Below are positions 62,496 through 64,000 of a DNA stretch of 64,000 nt, piece after piece. The DNA comes from Mycolicibacterium palauense (lineage in GTDB: Bacteria > Actinomycetota > Actinomycetes > Mycobacteriales > Mycobacteriaceae): the NCBI RefSeq assembly GCF_002592005.1, contig NZ_NVQF01000015.1:25960-89959 (forward strand). The letters run 5' to 3'. Position 1 is the stretch's first letter; each line of letters starts with the position of its first letter. A program made the translations under genes and the position numbers. A model generated the notes under the pieces. The model made no database searches. It was not told the DNA's origin and worked only from the letters and a program-made list of their open reading frames with translations.

Positions 62496-63841
62496 CGGGT
62501 GAGGAAGCGCGTGAGGCTGTCGTCGAGCTCATCCCACCACGGTGTGGGCGGCAGCGGCCCCACCGTCCCGGTGCACGGCGAGGCGAAGGACTTGTCGCGG
62601 TAGCCGGTGATGCTGTCCTCCTTGTCGTGCTCCCAGGTGAGGAAGTGCTCGCGCACCATGCTCAGATCGAAGTCGGCGTAGTCGGTGAGTGACATCAGGT
62701 CGCGCACGTAGTCGGTCTGAAAGTCGATCTCGCCCATACAGTCCTCGGTCGCGCTCAGCCGTTCCTGCCACTGCGCGATGTCGGCCTCCATCGCCGCGGC
62801 GTCGGGCATCTGCAGCCGGCCCAGCACCACGTCGCGGGCCACGAAGGCCTGCGCGTCGAACATGTTGAAGGTGTAGTACTGGTCCTGCATCCCCAGGTAG
62901 AGCAGCTTCGGATTGGCCGTCCACACCACGCCCTTGTAGAGGCTGGGCGGGTAGAGGTTGTTGGTGGTCACCAGGCGCAGTTCGGGGTCGATGAACGGAA
63001 AGTGGTGCCGGTAGCCCGTGCACGCCACGACGGCGTCGACCTCGCGCGTGCTGCCGTCGGCGAAGTGGGCGGTGCGGCCCTCCAGGTGCCGCAGGGCCGG
63101 CACCTCGGTGATGCCCGCCGGCCAGTCGAAGCCCATCGGCGCGCTGCGGTAGGCGATGGTGATCGAGCGGGCCCCGTACTTCAGCGACTGCAGGGCGATG
63201 TCCTCCGCGGAGTAGCTGCTGCCCAGGATCAGCATGTCCTTGCCGGCGAACTCGCCGGCGTCGCGGAAGTCGTGGGCATGCAGGATGCGCCCGGGGAACG
63301 TCTCGAACCCCGGGTACTCCGGCATGTTCGGTGTCGAGAAATGACCCGAGGCCACGATCACATTGTCGAACCGCTCGGTGCGCGTCGCACCGTCGCCAGC
63401 GTCCTCCACATGATTTTCGACGGCCAGTTCGAACATCGCCGAGGCCGGGTCGTAGGACAACCGCCGCACCGGACTGTCGAACTGGATGTACTGGCGTACC
63501 CCGCTCTTCTTGGCCCGCCCGACGATGTAGTCGTAGAGCACCTCGCGCGGCGGGAACGACGGGATGGCGGTGCCGAAATGCTCGTCGAAGCTGTAGTCGG
63601 CGAACTCCAGGCACTCCTTGGGGCCGTTGGACCACAGATAGCGGTACATGCTGCCGTGCACCGGGTCGCCGTGCTCGTCGAGGCCGGTACGCCAGGTGTA
63701 GTTCCACAGGCCACCCCAGTCGCTCTGTTTCTCGAAGCACACCACCTCGCCGACATCGGCACCGGCCAGGCGGGCCTGTTCGAACGCGTGGAGTTGCGCC
63801 AGGCCGCAGGGGCCTGCGCCGATAATGGCTGTGCGGGGCAT
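62492..63841 (-). CDS. Flavin-containing monooxygenase (FMO family)
   Basis: 449 residues from ATG 63841 with AAGGAGAAC. FAD motif IIGAGPCGLAQL (8-13 GAGPCG), EKQSDWGGLW, the FMO identifying motif FPGRILHAHDFR (FxGxxxHxxxF), NADPH motif ILGSSYSAEDIALQ, and ACTGY in the C-terminal part. The sequence resembles bacterial trimethylamine monooxygenases and other N- or S-oxidising FMOs. It oxidises amines or sulfides with NADPH and O2. Its 5' end is divergent from a possible gene at the window edge. Confidence 0.9.
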   Translation of the reverse strand: MPRTAIIGAGPCGLAQLHAFEQARLAGADVGEVVCFEKQSDWGGLWNYTWRTGLDEHGDPVHGSMYRYLWSNGPKECLEFADYSFDEHFGTAIPSFPPREVLYDYIVGRAKKSGVRQYIQFDSPVRRLSYDPASAMFELAVENHVEDAGDGATRTERFDNVIVASGHFSTPNMPEYPGFETFPGRILHAHDFRDAGEFAGKDMLILGSSYSAEDIALQSLKYGARSITIAYRSAPMGFDWPAGITEVPALRHLEGRTAHFADGSTREVDAVVACTGYRHHFPFIDPELRLVTTNNLYPPSLYKGVVWTANPKLLYLGMQDQYYTFNMFDAQAFVARDVVLGRLQMPDAAAMEADIAQWQERLSATEDCMGEIDFQTDYVRDLMSLTDYADFDLSMVREHFLTWEHDKEDSITGYRDKSFASPCTGTVGPLPPTPWWDELDDSLTRFLTR

Positions 63842-63952
63842 CGGTTCTCCTTGCAGGATCGGGGTCAGGATCGGGGGCGGTCCCTTACACACATCTGACG
63901 CTGCCGACGATCCTCCTTGTGTAGCACTCGTGGGTCTACATATGATGAAGAA

Positions 63953-63958
63953 TATAAT
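63953..63958 (+). promoter_or_regulatory. Consensus -10 TATAAT near right edge
   Basis: A perfect TATAAT lies 4 bp before an ATG at 63963. It could drive a leaderless or short-leadered + strand gene continuing beyond the window. The surrounding sequence is unusually AT-rich for this window. Confidence 0.5.
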
Positions 63959-63962
63959 ACAC

Positions 63963-64000
63963 ATGCAGCCCAGTCCTGTACCCCAAGTGAGTGGTGAGTG
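63963..64000 (+). CDS. Possible start of a divergent gene, cut by window edge
   Basis: ATG at 63963 begins MQPSPVPQVSGE and stays open to the end of the window. The only support is the TATAAT just upstream and the divergent arrangement with the FMO gene, which often pairs with a regulator. No family can be named from 12 residues. Confidence 0.25.
   Translation, partial: MQPSPVPQVSGE

Overview
The window is a stretch of GC-rich actinobacterial chromosome that reads like a rapidly growing mycobacterium (Mycolicibacterium type). The evidence is an MmpS/MmpL pair, luciferase-like F420/FMN monooxygenases, an NDMA-type alcohol dehydrogenase, PknF-style membrane kinases, Pro/Ala-rich secreted proteins, many GTG/TTG starts and a very high density of TetR regulators. 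No tRNA, rRNA, IS element, prophage or CRISPR array was seen. The species is inferred from gene content only.

Layout. 1-2213: LD-carboxypeptidase (cut by the left edge), a secreted beta-propeller protein and a divergent TetR with palindromic operators. 2257-7955: an oxidation module (DUF3237, cytochrome P450, NDMA-type alcohol dehydrogenase, GMC oxidoreductase), part of it visibly less GC-rich than its surroundings. 8006-18632: small regulator-plus-enzyme units (epimerase/TetR, FadR-type GntR plus fatty acid hydroxylase, DUF1905-PIN fusion, methyltransferase/AraC, CGNR regulator/carboxymuconolactone decarboxylase-like operon, F420 oxidoreductase, TetR/SDR). 18636-21946: mmpS-mmpL operon. 22356-28722: catabolic block with a crotonase, a Baeyer-Villiger monooxygenase, an NtaA/DszA-type flavin monooxygenase, an SDR and two TetRs. 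28936-31694: a two-gene operon of an ATP-grasp enzyme and a beta-lactamase-fold amide hydrolase. 31705-36340: a membrane diguanylate cyclase, a MarR-GNAT-dehydrogenase three-domain fusion and a sugar isomerase-like protein. 36634-38167: crotonase plus TetR. 38225-46527: envelope and housekeeping genes (FKBP lipoprotein, kinase with an ectodomain, Pro-rich protein, M42 peptidase, VOC protein, lipoprotein, S4 protein, solute-binding lipoprotein). 46718-51162: aromatic meta-cleavage cluster (hydroxylase, fumarylacetoacetase-type hydrolase, extradiol dioxygenase, divergent TetR). 51190-57352: ANTAR protein, ThrE-like exporter, ECF sigma/anti-sigma pair, SorA-like molybdenum oxidoreductase with a membrane partner, a 17-bp minisatellite and a second kinase. 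57446-64000: NDH-2, BrkB-like protein, CobW C-terminal fragment, crotonase, NYN protein, alpha/beta hydrolase and flavin monooxygenase.

The common theme is uptake and oxidative breakdown of hydrophobic or cyclic compounds: hydroxylases (P450, MhpA-like, BVMO, FMO), alcohol dehydrogenases and SDRs, crotonases and ring-cleavage enzymes, most with their own TetR/GntR repressor and a visible palindrome in the divergent promoter. The most unusual items are the MarR-GNAT-dehydrogenase fusion under a 28-bp palindrome that covers its own start codon, the ATP-grasp/amide-hydrolase operon, the DUF1905-PIN fusion with an internal start, the nine-unit 17-bp repeat and the 14-bp repeats upstream of the diguanylate cyclase. 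I did not find a defence system or mobile element.
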